A stretch of DNA of 42,852 bases from Myxococcota bacterium. Its GTDB lineage: Bacteria; Myxococcota_C; UBA6777. The position numbers were made by a program, and so were the translations under genes. The notes under the pieces are model-generated. The model ran no database searches. It was not told where the DNA came from and saw nothing but the letters and a program-made list of their open reading frames with translations. Within the stretch, counting starts at the first letter, position 1. Each line of letters begins with the position of its first letter. Positions 25,696 through 33,380 of the stretch are shown piece after piece. The DNA lies in assembly GCA_023150835.1 (NCBI GenBank), contig JAKLKB010000054.1:1-42852 (forward strand). The letters run 5' to 3'.

Positions 25696-26388
25696 ATGCT
25701 ACCTCAAAACCCTCCGCCCTTTTCTTCTTCTACACACCTCAACCTCTCTCATTGGGTTCCCAAAACAGGAGCCGAAGGCCCCGGTCAACGCTTTGCTTTG
25801 TGGGTACAAGGCTGCGCCATCCGTTGCGCAGGGTGCTGTAACCCCGAGATGTTCGGCTTTTTTCCAAAGCAACTGCTCACCGTCGACGACGTGATGGGCA
25901 TGATCCGTTCGGCACAGTCGCAGTATTTGATCGAAGGCATCTCTTGTCTTGGAGGAGAACCCTTTGCACAAGCCGAACATCTCGGCCTTTTGGCAGAAGC
26001 TGTGCAAGCGTGTGGTCTTTCGGTGATGATCTTTTCGGGCTACACGCTCGAAGAGATCCGCGCACGTCATGATCCCCATGCGGAGCGCCTGTTGGCGCAC
26101 ACAGATATCTTGGTCGACGGGCCTTATCGAGAAGATCTACACACCGAAGAACGCCGATGGATCGGCTCAACCAATCAGCGCCTCCACTTTTTAAGTGATC
26201 GCTACGACCCCGAAGACCCTTGTTGGAAGCAAAAGAACAGCGTCGAAGTGTTCTTTGATGGCAAAGAATTGCGGATTACTGGATTTCCAAAAAAAGAGTG
26301 GCGCGAGGAAGTTGTGCGATGGCGTCGCCAAATCGAACAGGCCCGAACGACGGGACATCCCGAAAAAAACAAATCGCACACATCTTAG
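25696..26388 (+). CDS. Radical SAM activating enzyme, NrdG-like
   Basis: This 230-residue protein is a short radical SAM enzyme with the cluster motif C-x3-C-x2-C (Cys40, Cys44 and Cys47 in WVQGCAIRCAGC), GISCLGGEPFAQ (about 85-96) for SAM binding, and VMIFSGYTLEEI (about 111-122), as in activases of anaerobic ribonucleotide reductase (NrdG) and related glycyl-radical activases. Such enzymes cleave SAM to make a glycyl radical on a partner. No NrdD or other glycyl-radical enzyme is encoded nearby, so the substrate is unknown and the protein could activate or modify something else. The ATG at 25696 is used, with GGGGATCTTGT before it. The C-terminus is basic and converges with the TPR/membrane gene at 26407 (18-bp gap). 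Confidence 0.82.
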   Translation: MLPQNPPPFSSSTHLNLSHWVPKTGAEGPGQRFALWVQGCAIRCAGCCNPEMFGFFPKQLLTVDDVMGMIRSAQSQYLIEGISCLGGEPFAQAEHLGLLAEAVQACGLSVMIFSGYTLEEIRARHDPHAERLLAHTDILVDGPYREDLHTEERRWIGSTNQRLHFLSDRYDPEDPCWKQKNSVEVFFDGKELRITGFPKKEWREEVVRWRRQIEQARTTGHPEKNKSHTS

Positions 26389-26406
26389 AGAGGAGTGCTT
26401 TGTTGG

Positions 26407-27162
26407 TTAGTGCTTGCCGGTGTGTTCGATACGTACGGGGACTTCTTGCATGGTGGGGGAGCCAAACAGAGAGAGCATCAAGAGGGGGCTTGCTTCGCCG
26501 AGAAGTCCCCGCCCGATCGATTGTAGCACGCGACTGATCAACAAAGACAATGCGAACAGCCCCAAAAAGACGGAGAGTCCGATCCAAAGATAGGTGCGTT
26601 GGGTCAGAGCAAAGAAGACGGCAGGGAACAAAGACAGCAGCCCCAACCCAACAAATACACGCGATATCTGCACTCCGATACTTCGTTTCGTCGGATGGAA
26701 GGCCATGTTGGTGATAAAGTAGGTGATGATAAACAACGCCCATGCGAAAAACAAAGGTAGCAACACACCCACAGAGAGCAATTGTCCTGCGACGGCAACT
26801 TGCTGCAATCGTGGGAATTGAAAAAGAAAGTAGCTTGTTCCATAGAAAAATAAGGCCGCGATCAGGAGGTAGCGCAACGGAGGCTCCAACAACAATCGCT
26901 GCAATAAGGAAGTGAAGGAGATCGAGCGGAGTTGGTGGAGTGCTTCGTTGCGCTGGGCTTCGTCGCCGCAGGACAAGGCTCGTCGAAAGGAGACACGCGC
27001 TGCGTCGAGGTTGTTGTCAAGGACGTGGCAATTTCCCATCCACAGATGGGCCGAGGCTTCGTCTTGATCTCGTTCGATCAGCCCAAGGAAGATCTTTGTT
27101 GCCCCGTCAAGATCCCCTTTTTTAAAGAGTGTGATCCCGTCTTGTATTGTTTTTTTGGCCAT
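26407..27162 (-). CDS. TPR-containing multi-pass membrane protein
   Basis: The first 80 residues of this 251-residue protein form TPR-like helices (GITLFKKGDLDGATKIFLGL at about 9-28, then AHLWMGNCHVLDNNLDAAR). Four to five hydrophobic helices follow: RYLLIAALFFYGTSYFLF (about 97-114), a long stretch at about 122-152 (probably two helices), and segments at about 165-187 and 192-214. A soluble cap of about 30 residues ends in IEHTGKH. I recognise no specific family. The ATG complementary to 27160-27162 is placed at the start of the TPR; an ATG 8 codons upstream (MARKGFGC) is possible and the ribosome site is weak in either case. The gene is divergent from the vault-like gene across a 254-bp gap. 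Confidence 0.65.
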   Translation of the reverse strand: MAKKTIQDGITLFKKGDLDGATKIFLGLIERDQDEASAHLWMGNCHVLDNNLDAARVSFRRALSCGDEAQRNEALHQLRSISFTSLLQRLLLEPPLRYLLIAALFFYGTSYFLFQFPRLQQVAVAGQLLSVGVLLPLFFAWALFIITYFITNMAFHPTKRSIGVQISRVFVGLGLLSLFPAVFFALTQRTYLWIGLSVFLGLFALSLLISRVLQSIGRGLLGEASPLLMLSLFGSPTMQEVPVRIEHTGKH

Positions 27163-27416
27163 GCAACCAAAACCCTTTCGTGCCATGTTCCATTGATCTG
27201 GCGCTTGTGGTACGTTGCGCATCATAACACTTCCACGCCAAAAGATCACTCTCAAGAAAGGACTTTGCCGCCAACGCTTTCTCTCTCGCCGAAGACGCGC
27301 AAAGCCCGAAGGTTCAAAGGAGACGTCACACAACATACAAACAAGCCAAAGCCTCCGAACATCCGAATCCATCACCAACGTCATCTCGATCCGTACGACG
27401 CTTGGAGCAAAACAGT

Positions 27417-30302
27417 ATGGGGTATTACGACATGGCCGATCGAAGCAGCAAAAAGATTCCAGTCACCGAACGCGAGTTTCTTTGGGTGCAAGACGACGAC
27501 AAGGGCGAAGTGGTCTTGCATGTGGGGCCGACGATGGTGTCGCCAACCGCCGCTGATCGGGTGGTTTGCGACGATGGAGAGGGCGGTTTTCGCGAAGACC
27601 CCACCAACCGACCCCGCAAGATGATCGTGGTCGGTGACGACCAATACTGCGTCCTGTATAACCCGCTCTTTGAGAATGATGGCCGACCCAACGGAAAGTT
27701 TCGTCAAGGCCGCAACGAAGCTCGCCCGCTGCGCAACGGCACGCGAGCGATGATCCCGGGGCCCTGTAGCTTTCATCTGTGGCCGGGTCAGCGTGCAGAA
27801 GTCCGAGACGCCCATGAACTCGGCTCCAATCAGTATCTTGTGGTCAAGGTGTATGGCGAAGTCGACAAAACGGCCCCGTACTACGATATTACCGCAAAGT
27901 CCGCAGGTATCCGAACCGCGATCGCGGAAGATGTCGGGCGCTTGCATCCCGATGAAGGGTCGCCGCTGCTTTCGGAAGCAGAAACTTCGGATGTGCGGAT
28001 GGTGCGTGGCCAATTGATCGTTGTGCGGGGGTTGGATACGCAGTTTTATATCCCTCCTACAGGGGTCGATATCGTGCCGGATACCTCGGTGGATGGGCGT
28101 GGTTCTCGGATCTCCGCAGAACTGGCTGCGCAGCTTTTGCAGCAAGTCCGCGATCAAGAGGACCGCGATCAGATCATCCAACAGCTTGGTCTTTCCGAGT
28201 CTGTCGAAGAAGAACTCCAAGAAGAATTCAAAAAAGCGCGGGGGCGTCGGAAAAAAGAAGAGACGGTCGTGATCGATCAAAACATCCGAACCCGTCAACG
28301 CGCACAAAAGCCGAATGCTCCGCCTCCTGTCCAACAGCAGTCCTATGAGGCCGATGAATCCGAGCGTTTGGATGACAACCTTGTTCAGGCGCTCAATACC
28401 TCACCGATGGCTATCAAGCAACTCGAACAAGAAGCCCGAAAGTCCCGCTTGATCCGAGAAGCCGTCGTCCTTGGTGAAAAAGAGTTTTGCATCATCCTTG
28501 ACGCAGATGGAAAACGCCAAGTCAAGGTCGGCCCTGCACGCGTTTTTCCCGGACCTTACGACACCTTTTTGGTCGAAGGATCACGCAACCGCATCTACGA
28601 CGCTTATGAACTTTTGCCGCACCGTGCGCTGTGGTTGCGTGTGATCTCGGAGATCTCGCGGGACGAATTGCAAAAAAATCTTCCTGACGGCATCAAGTTA
28701 GAGAAGGAAGTCTATCGACCGGGTGATGAGATCCTGCTTTATGGCGTCAATACGTTCTTTTTCCCTTTCAACGAGATCGAAGTGTTGTCGCCTCACAGCG
28801 GCGAGGCGATGATCGGAAACAACCACGAGAATGTGTTTATCGAAGCGCTTGGGATCGATCAAAAGAGCGGGATCTACGTCCGCGATCTGGAAACCGGCGA
28901 AGCGCGGCTTGTGCGCGGAAAGCAATCGTACCTCGTCGACCCACGCAAAGAAGTCCACATCACACGCACCATCCCCACCGAAGATTGGAACCTTTGGATC
29001 GCTTATTATGAGCCACACAAACGCACCACCACGCCCATCGTCACGCCATGGGCGCTTTCGATCTCTGTCCCTCACAACCACGCTGCCCTCGCGACTTCTG
29101 CAAATGGGCAACGTGTGATCGAAGGCCCTTGTGTCGAGCTTTTGGGATATGAAGAAAAGCTCGTTTGTGTCACGCTCTCCATGGGACGGCCCAAGACAGA
29201 CGAGCGTCTACTCAAAACGTGCTTTTTGCGCACTTCGGGAAACCGTATCTCCGATGTGATCCGCATCGAGACACGAGACTTTGTGAAGCTGGATCTCGAA
29301 GTGAGTTATAGCGTGACTTTCCGCCCCGAAGCGCGGGACCTTTGGTTCACCCACGAAAACTATGTGCAAGTGTTGGTCGATCACATGCGCTCTTTGGTGC
29401 GCAGCCGCTCTCGGGCCTTTTCGTTGATGGAGTTGTGGCCGCAGATCCCGCAGCTTTTGCGCGATACGATCCTTGGCGAAAAGCCCACAGAGAGCGCCCG
29501 CCCCGGGCGTTATTTCCCCGAAAGTGGCGTTCACGTCCACGAAGTCGAAGTTCTCTCCAGCTCGATCCTCGACGACAAGATCGCTGAGGTGATGCGCCAG
29601 ATGCAGCGGCAATCCGTCTCCCTTCAGATCGGCGACCGTGAAGCCCAAGAACAACTTCGATCCGCACAGCTTCGTGATCTCGTTGAAAAAGAACGTCTTT
29701 CGCTCGAACACGCTCAGAAAAAACGTGATCTCGAACTCAAAGAAACCATCCAAGGCTTGGAACACCACCTCAGCCTGCAAAGCATCAAGCAGCGCGAAGA
29801 ACTCAGCAAGATCCAAGAAGAACTCCTTGCGCTTCGACAAACCCACAGCCTCGAAGTCAAGACCAAACAAAACGCGCTCGCCCAAAAAGCCGCCGCTGAC
29901 GTTCAACTGCTCGAAGCCGAAACCAAAGCCAAGGCTCAGTCCACCCTCCACGAAGAAGAACGCGCTCACCTCCAAGCCCTTCGTTCCTTGGAGATCAAGC
30001 TGCTCGAAGCCAAGGCCGCTGCCGTCGCGACTCAACACCAAGCCGTACAGCCCGGGCTTGTCGAGGCCATCACCAGCCTCGGTGACAAGATCATGCTCGC
30101 TGATGTTGCCCAAAATATGAACCTGATCAGTCTCTTCCAAGGAAAAGATGTCGGGTCGATCCTTTCCGAAGTCCTCGGAGGCACACGCGTCATGACCACG
30201 ATCAACAAACTCCTCGAACAATACCCCCCCCCACACGCGCCTGACGAAGACCACGATGGCAAGGACAAAGAAGCCAAATCTGGAAAAAATAAGCCTCGCT
30301 GA
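27417..30302 (+). CDS. Major vault protein-like SPFH protein
   Basis: This 961-residue cytoplasmic protein has the domain order of the eukaryotic major vault protein (MVP, about 890 residues). Vault-repeat-like segments occur at about 15-225 (FLWVQDDDKGEVVLHVGPTM, MIPGPCSFHLWPGQ, ELGSNQYLVVKVYG) and 345-530 (EKEFCIILDADGKRQVKVGP, RVFPGPYDTFLVEGS, YELLPHRALWLRVI, YRPGDEILLYG, IDQKSGIYVRDLETGEARLV). They are separated by a charged, Pro-rich linker (about 265-330). Residues about 540-725 are an SPFH-like shoulder (FVKLDLEVSYSVTF, VDHMRSLVRSRSRAFSL, VHVHEVEVLSSSILDDKIA). A long uninterrupted helix (about 725-875) matches the cap helix, and 879-925 (LVEAITSLGDKIMLADVAQN) the cap tail. There is no signal or TM segment. 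MVP forms hollow barrels of 78 subunits; assembly here is inferred. ATG 27417 has TTGGAG nine bases upstream. Confidence 0.78.
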   Translation: MGYYDMADRSSKKIPVTEREFLWVQDDDKGEVVLHVGPTMVSPTAADRVVCDDGEGGFREDPTNRPRKMIVVGDDQYCVLYNPLFENDGRPNGKFRQGRNEARPLRNGTRAMIPGPCSFHLWPGQRAEVRDAHELGSNQYLVVKVYGEVDKTAPYYDITAKSAGIRTAIAEDVGRLHPDEGSPLLSEAETSDVRMVRGQLIVVRGLDTQFYIPPTGVDIVPDTSVDGRGSRISAELAAQLLQQVRDQEDRDQIIQQLGLSESVEEELQEEFKKARGRRKKEETVVIDQNIRTRQRAQKPNAPPPVQQQSYEADESERLDDNLVQALNTSPMAIKQLEQEARKSRLIREAVVLGEKEFCIILDADGKRQVKVGPARVFPGPYDTFLVEGSRNRIYDAYELLPHRALWLRVISEISRDELQKNLPDGIKLEKEVYRPGDEILLYGVNTFFFPFNEIEVLSPHSGEAMIGNNHENVFIEALGIDQKSGIYVRDLETGEARLVRGKQSYLVDPRKEVHITRTIPTEDWNLWIAYYEPHKRTTTPIVTPWALSISVPHNHAALATSANGQRVIEGPCVELLGYEEKLVCVTLSMGRPKTDERLLKTCFLRTSGNRISDVIRIETRDFVKLDLEVSYSVTFRPEARDLWFTHENYVQVLVDHMRSLVRSRSRAFSLMELWPQIPQLLRDTILGEKPTESARPGRYFPESGVHVHEVEVLSSSILDDKIAEVMRQMQRQSVSLQIGDREAQEQLRSAQLRDLVEKERLSLEHAQKKRDLELKETIQGLEHHLSLQSIKQREELSKIQEELLALRQTHSLEVKTKQNALAQKAAADVQLLEAETKAKAQSTLHEEERAHLQALRSLEIKLLEAKAAAVATQHQAVQPGLVEAITSLGDKIMLADVAQNMNLISLFQGKDVGSILSEVLGGTRVMTTINKLLEQYPPPHAPDEDHDGKDKEAKSGKNKPR

Positions 30303-30357
30303 TCTTTCCGACCGAGCGGGTGCTTTGGAAAAAACCAGTCTCGCTGATCTGTTTCGT
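30283..30357 (+). repeat. Direct repeat spanning the vault-like gene stop codon
   Basis: The segment around GGAAAAAATAAGCCTCGCTG (30283-30302) is repeated as GGAAAAAACCAGTCTCGCTG (30327-30346), followed by GATCT in both; the period is 44 bp. The first copy contains the stop TGA at 30300-30302. It looks like a small duplication of the 3' end of the gene. Confidence 0.5.
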
Positions 30358-30603
30358 TGTGGGGGCTTGCTCTTCTTTGCACGGCATCCTGCGGCCAGTG
30401 TGTCGGTGGGCTTTCCTTTGGATATGAACAGCTTGGCGATCAATACTGCGCTTGACAGGGGGGGGGCACTGTGACAATCTGGGGCGTTGAAAAGAATCGT
30501 TTCAGTGGAACAAGAACTTTTTTCATCTGTGTTTGTCCAACCCACGTAAGGTCAACAACCGCTGAAACTTTTTAGCGCTTGCCACGAAAAGAGGGCCGCG
30601 ATC
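30303..30603. other. 301-nt intergenic region before the AgmX-like gene
   Basis: Besides the direct repeat near the vault-gene stop it holds a possible promoter (30452-30480) with a G9 run in the spacer, and GTTTCAGTGG (30499-30508) facing CCGCTGAAAC (30559-30568) as a near-perfect ten-base inverted repeat with a 50-base spacer. No gene is supported. Confidence 0.5.
30452..30480 (+). promoter_or_regulatory. Possible promoter for the AgmX-like gene
   Basis: A perfect TTGACA (30452-30457) is followed after 17 bases by CAATCT (30475-30480), a poor -10 box. The spacer contains an unusual run of nine G, which might make promoter strength vary by slippage. Confidence 0.3.
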
Positions 30604-31617
30604 ATGCGTTCCAAACCTTCCCTTCCCAACGAACCTATCCTCTCCCCCCCCTACCCATCGGCATCACAGCCACCAGTCCTACAACCACCCGTTCTACTGT
30701 CACCAGCCCTACAACCACCAGCCCTACAACCATCGGCATCACAGCCACCGCCCTTTCCTCCCCATCCATCTTCGGGCTTTGATGTGGACGCATGGTTCGC
30801 TACTTCCGAGATGATCGCTGAACCACAAAAGATGATGTTGGAACTTGTTGTGTCATGGCAGGGCGGGATTCTCGATATCTGCCACTACCGCACGCCAAGA
30901 CGCATCACCTTTGGCAATGATCCTCGTGCGGACTTTTGTTATTCCCTCGACGATCTGCCTCTTCCTTCCCAACATTCTTTGTTTCCTCTGATCGAACCCG
31001 GGGGCGAGGGCTTTATGTTGGGCTTTCACACCGAGATGCGTGGAACGGTCGAACACAACGGCGAATCGTTCACTTTGCGCGAGTTGGTCAAAGCAGGGCG
31101 CGCACATTACTTTGCCCGTTCGGGATGCTGCTATTACCCTCTTTCTCCCGGTGTTCGCGTCCATCTCGATCTCGACGGACTGGATCTCTCTGTCCAGTTT
31201 GTCCCGATCCCTCCGCTGCAATTTCATCGCCTTCGTCAAATGGGACTCCAAGCCCCTGTGTTGTCTTTCTCTGTGATCGCTCACTTGTTGTTTGTGCTGT
31301 TTGCGGTCTCTTCGGGGTCCTCAACAGCACAAGAAGCAGCACAAACATCCAAAGAGACGGTCGCTTCGCCTCTTTCCAAACCCCGACCCTCTCTCAAAAC
31401 ACTCGGCTCTCAAGCTTTTTATTTTGAACCGATCCATCTCGGACCCATCGAACCGTCCATCCTTCCGCTGTGTCCGCCGGCTCTTTCTCACAACGATCCA
31501 CTCGCCGAAAAGCCCCAAAAGCCCGCACGCACCGCACCCTTGACAAAGCGATCACTCTCTCCTCAAAAGATCCTTTGCCGCCCACGACACAAAGCCCCCT
31601 CCCTCCTATCGCCTTGA
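30604..31617 (+). CDS. AgmX/PglI N-terminal-domain-like membrane protein
   Basis: This 337-residue protein begins with a Pro/Gln/Ser-rich segment (about 1-58) encoded by short tandem repeats built on CCAGCCCTACAACCA. A beta-rich domain at about 78-205 (MMLELVVSWQGGILDICHYR, ITFGNDPRADFCYSLDD, FMLGFHTEMRGTVEHNG) is followed by one transmembrane helix (about 217-237, LSFSVIAHLLFVLFAVSSG) and a Pro/Lys-rich periplasmic tail. That order matches the N-terminal half of myxobacterial AgmX/PglI proteins, which are linked to gliding or surface complexes in Myxococcus. The usual C-terminal TonB-like AgmX domain is absent: the tail ends after about 100 residues. The ATG has AAAGAGGG upstream. Assignment rests on domain layout and is tentative. 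Confidence 0.6.
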   Translation: MRSKPSLPNEPILSPPYPSASQPPVLQPPVLLSPALQPPALQPSASQPPPFPPHPSSGFDVDAWFATSEMIAEPQKMMLELVVSWQGGILDICHYRTPRRITFGNDPRADFCYSLDDLPLPSQHSLFPLIEPGGEGFMLGFHTEMRGTVEHNGESFTLRELVKAGRAHYFARSGCCYYPLSPGVRVHLDLDGLDLSVQFVPIPPLQFHRLRQMGLQAPVLSFSVIAHLLFVLFAVSSGSSTAQEAAQTSKETVASPLSKPRPSLKTLGSQAFYFEPIHLGPIEPSILPLCPPALSHNDPLAEKPQKPARTAPLTKRSLSPQKILCRPRHKAPSLLSP

Positions 31618-31742
31618 TCTCCCTTCAAAAACACAACGAAACACAACGATACGAAGGCCCTCGGTCTGGGAGGCGAATGTGTTTGGGGGGGGCTTGGGGG
31701 ATGTGATCGGTGTTGTGGCTGTTTTGATCTGGAAAATGAGGA

Positions 31743-32243
31743 CTAACGTTCGTGGATGGGCAACATGGAGGGTTCCGCGAGTGCGCTTGCGAGTTGCCAC
31801 GCTTCTTCAGAAGTGAGGGCTTCGGCGAGTGTTACGTGGGGGCGATCTTGGATTTCAAGAAGGACGCGAAAACGCCGACTTTGGGGGGATTGTGGTTCTA
31901 CTCTGATCGCACGAGTGCGGCGGCTGGGGTATTCGAGAAACCAATGGATCGCACGAAATCGAAAAAAATCGACACGCACACCGCTTGGCGAAAAGGCGAA
32001 CCATTCGCCATTTTTGGTGAGTCCGAACCCTGTCGGCAAAAGTACTGCGCCCACCGAAATCGACCACGCAGCCGTTTCAAGAGAAGATATCCGAGGCAGG
32101 TGTTGGCCTGTGATCAAACAAAAAATCCCCACAAAAAGGAAGAACGTTGCGAGGAGCAAACAAGCCAACCCCCAACCCCAACCGCGTCGTTGGACCAGCA
32201 CAACGACGCCATCTTCACGTGTCATCTCAAGGTCTTGCGCCAT
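31743..32243 (-). CDS. Two-TM protein with a basic C-terminal domain, unknown
   Basis: This 166-residue protein has a short acidic start, two hydrophobic helices (about 26-45, GLACLLLATFFLFVGIFCL, and about 57-75, AWSISVGAVLLPTGFGL) and a cytoplasmic C-terminal domain of about 85 residues with alternating beta-type sequence (GEWFAFSPSGVRVDFFRF, RRFRVLLEIQDR). The layout resembles small membrane proteins with a PH-like beta domain, but I cannot assign a family. The ribosome site before the ATG complementary to 32241-32243 is weak. It is downstream of the FHA gene on the same strand, across the 15-bp tandem repeat. Confidence 0.55.
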   Translation of the reverse strand: MAQDLEMTREDGVVVLVQRRGWGWGLACLLLATFFLFVGIFCLITGQHLPRISSLETAAWSISVGAVLLPTGFGLTKNGEWFAFSPSGVRVDFFRFRAIHWFLEYPSRRTRAIRVEPQSPQSRRFRVLLEIQDRPHVTLAEALTSEEAWQLASALAEPSMLPIHER

Positions 32244-32335
32244 GTTTGTTCTTACGTGATGTGGGTTTAGGTCACCGCAGCAAGCCCGTTGCCCACATCA
32301 CCTTGATGCGGTAGACGGTGGCGTAGGCTAGGGAT

Positions 32336-32414
32336 CATCTGGGGATCACACGAAGGTGGATCGTACGAAAGTGGATCATACGAAAGTGGATCATACGAAA
32401 GTGGATCATACGGG
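32336..32414. repeat. 15-bp tandem repeat next to the FHA gene stop codon
   Basis: About four and a half units of a 15-bp repeat (GGATCATACGAAAGT) lie at about 32339-32410, the three nearest the FHA gene being near-identical and the outer ones degenerate. The FHA stop codon (complement of 32406-32408) lies in the last unit, and each perfect unit carries the same in-frame TGA, giving a series of stops for that frame. A different frame would read Ser-Tyr-Asp-Pro-Leu repeats, which I do not regard as coding. Confidence 0.8.
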
Positions 32415-33197
32415 GACTGGGGCGAATTGGTGTTGTGGGTCGTTGACAAAGACGGCACCTGCGGAGGTGACGATCAACCACCCGCCTTGGACTTTGAGGT
32501 AGTGATACGCTGGGCCGCCTTGTGCGGCGACTTCGTTCCACATCCCTGCGCGAACAGGCATGGACGAACCACCGTTGGGCATTCCAGCGGGGGGGCCGGC
32601 CATCGGTCCGGGAGGAGGGCCACCGGGGCGTGGGCCAGACAACGGAGGCGGGCCGGGGGGGCCACCGGGAGGTCCACCGGGGGGAGGACCGGGGGGCATG
32701 GGGGCAGGTCCACGCGCTCCAACGGGGGGTTGGGGGCCTGTCATGGGCGGACCCATCGGAGGGGCTTGGCGCGGCGGGCCTCCGGGAGGAGGCATCATCG
32801 GTCCTCCCCCGGGAGGTCCGGGAGGTCCGGGAGGGGCTGGTGGACCCGGCTGAACGGGCGCAGGGCCGGGCATCGGGGGGGGAGCACCCATCGCAGCTTC
32901 TCCGTTCGCGCCTTCTTCGATCTCGATCACAAAGTCGCCGATGAAGACTTTATCGGTACTTTTGATCACTTGGGGGGATGCGATCTTGTGGCCGTTGACG
33001 TAGGTGCCGTTGGTGCTTTTCAAGTCGACGACGATGAACTTGCCTTCTTTGAAGACGATCTTGGAGTGGCGTTTGGAGACGTTGCCTTTGGGGAGAACGA
33101 TATCGTTTCCTTGGACCCGTCCGACGGTGATCTCGTTCTTATTGAACTGCAATCGCTGGGATTTTCCACCCTTTTCTTGGACCACAACGGTAAACAT
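32406..33197 (-). CDS. FHA domain protein with Pro/Gly-rich linker
   Basis: The first 95 residues of this 263-residue protein form a forkhead-associated domain, which binds phosphothreonine. The core residues are present: Gly26-Arg27 in TVGRVQGND, Ser41, Arg43-His44 in VSKRHSKI, Asn63-Gly64-Thr65 and Asn68-Gly69 in STNGTYVNG. A flexible Pro/Gly/Met-rich linker (about 104-210) follows, then a small C-terminal domain (about 215-263, AGMWNEVAAQGG, YHYLKVQGGWLIVTSAG) seen as a unit at the end of similar proteins. There is no membrane segment. With several Ser/Thr kinases encoded in the same window, it is a plausible reader of their phosphorylation, but no direct link is shown. The ATG complementary to 33195-33197 has GAGGGATC upstream; longer in-frame starts lack this and precede the FHA fold. 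Confidence 0.9.
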   Translation of the reverse strand: MFTVVVQEKGGKSQRLQFNKNEITVGRVQGNDIVLPKGNVSKRHSKIVFKEGKFIVVDLKSTNGTYVNGHKIASPQVIKSTDKVFIGDFVIEIEEGANGEAAMGAPPPMPGPAPVQPGPPAPPGPPGPPGGGPMMPPPGGPPRQAPPMGPPMTGPQPPVGARGPAPMPPGPPPGGPPGGPPGPPPLSGPRPGGPPPGPMAGPPAGMPNGGSSMPVRAGMWNEVAAQGGPAYHYLKVQGGWLIVTSAGAVFVNDPQHQFAPVPV

Positions 33198-33380
33198 GGA
33201 TCCCTCGTGCTGGTTAGGTAGGTCGCCGTTGCAGAAACAGGCGAATTGTTGGGACGAATGCGTCGATCGAATCAACCGCTACGATTGAGTTCTTGCCTGT
33301 TTCAGCGGATTGAGAAGGGAACATAACAGAAAGCCAAGCACGACGCAAGTGCTTCGTCACTTCCTTCTTGCAAAGATGTT

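Noticed and set aside
32267-32458. Short minus-strand frame with Ser-Tyr-Asp-Pro-Leu repeats
   Set aside because: It is the 15-bp tandem repeat read in another frame, overlaps the FHA C-terminus and lacks a start site of its own.
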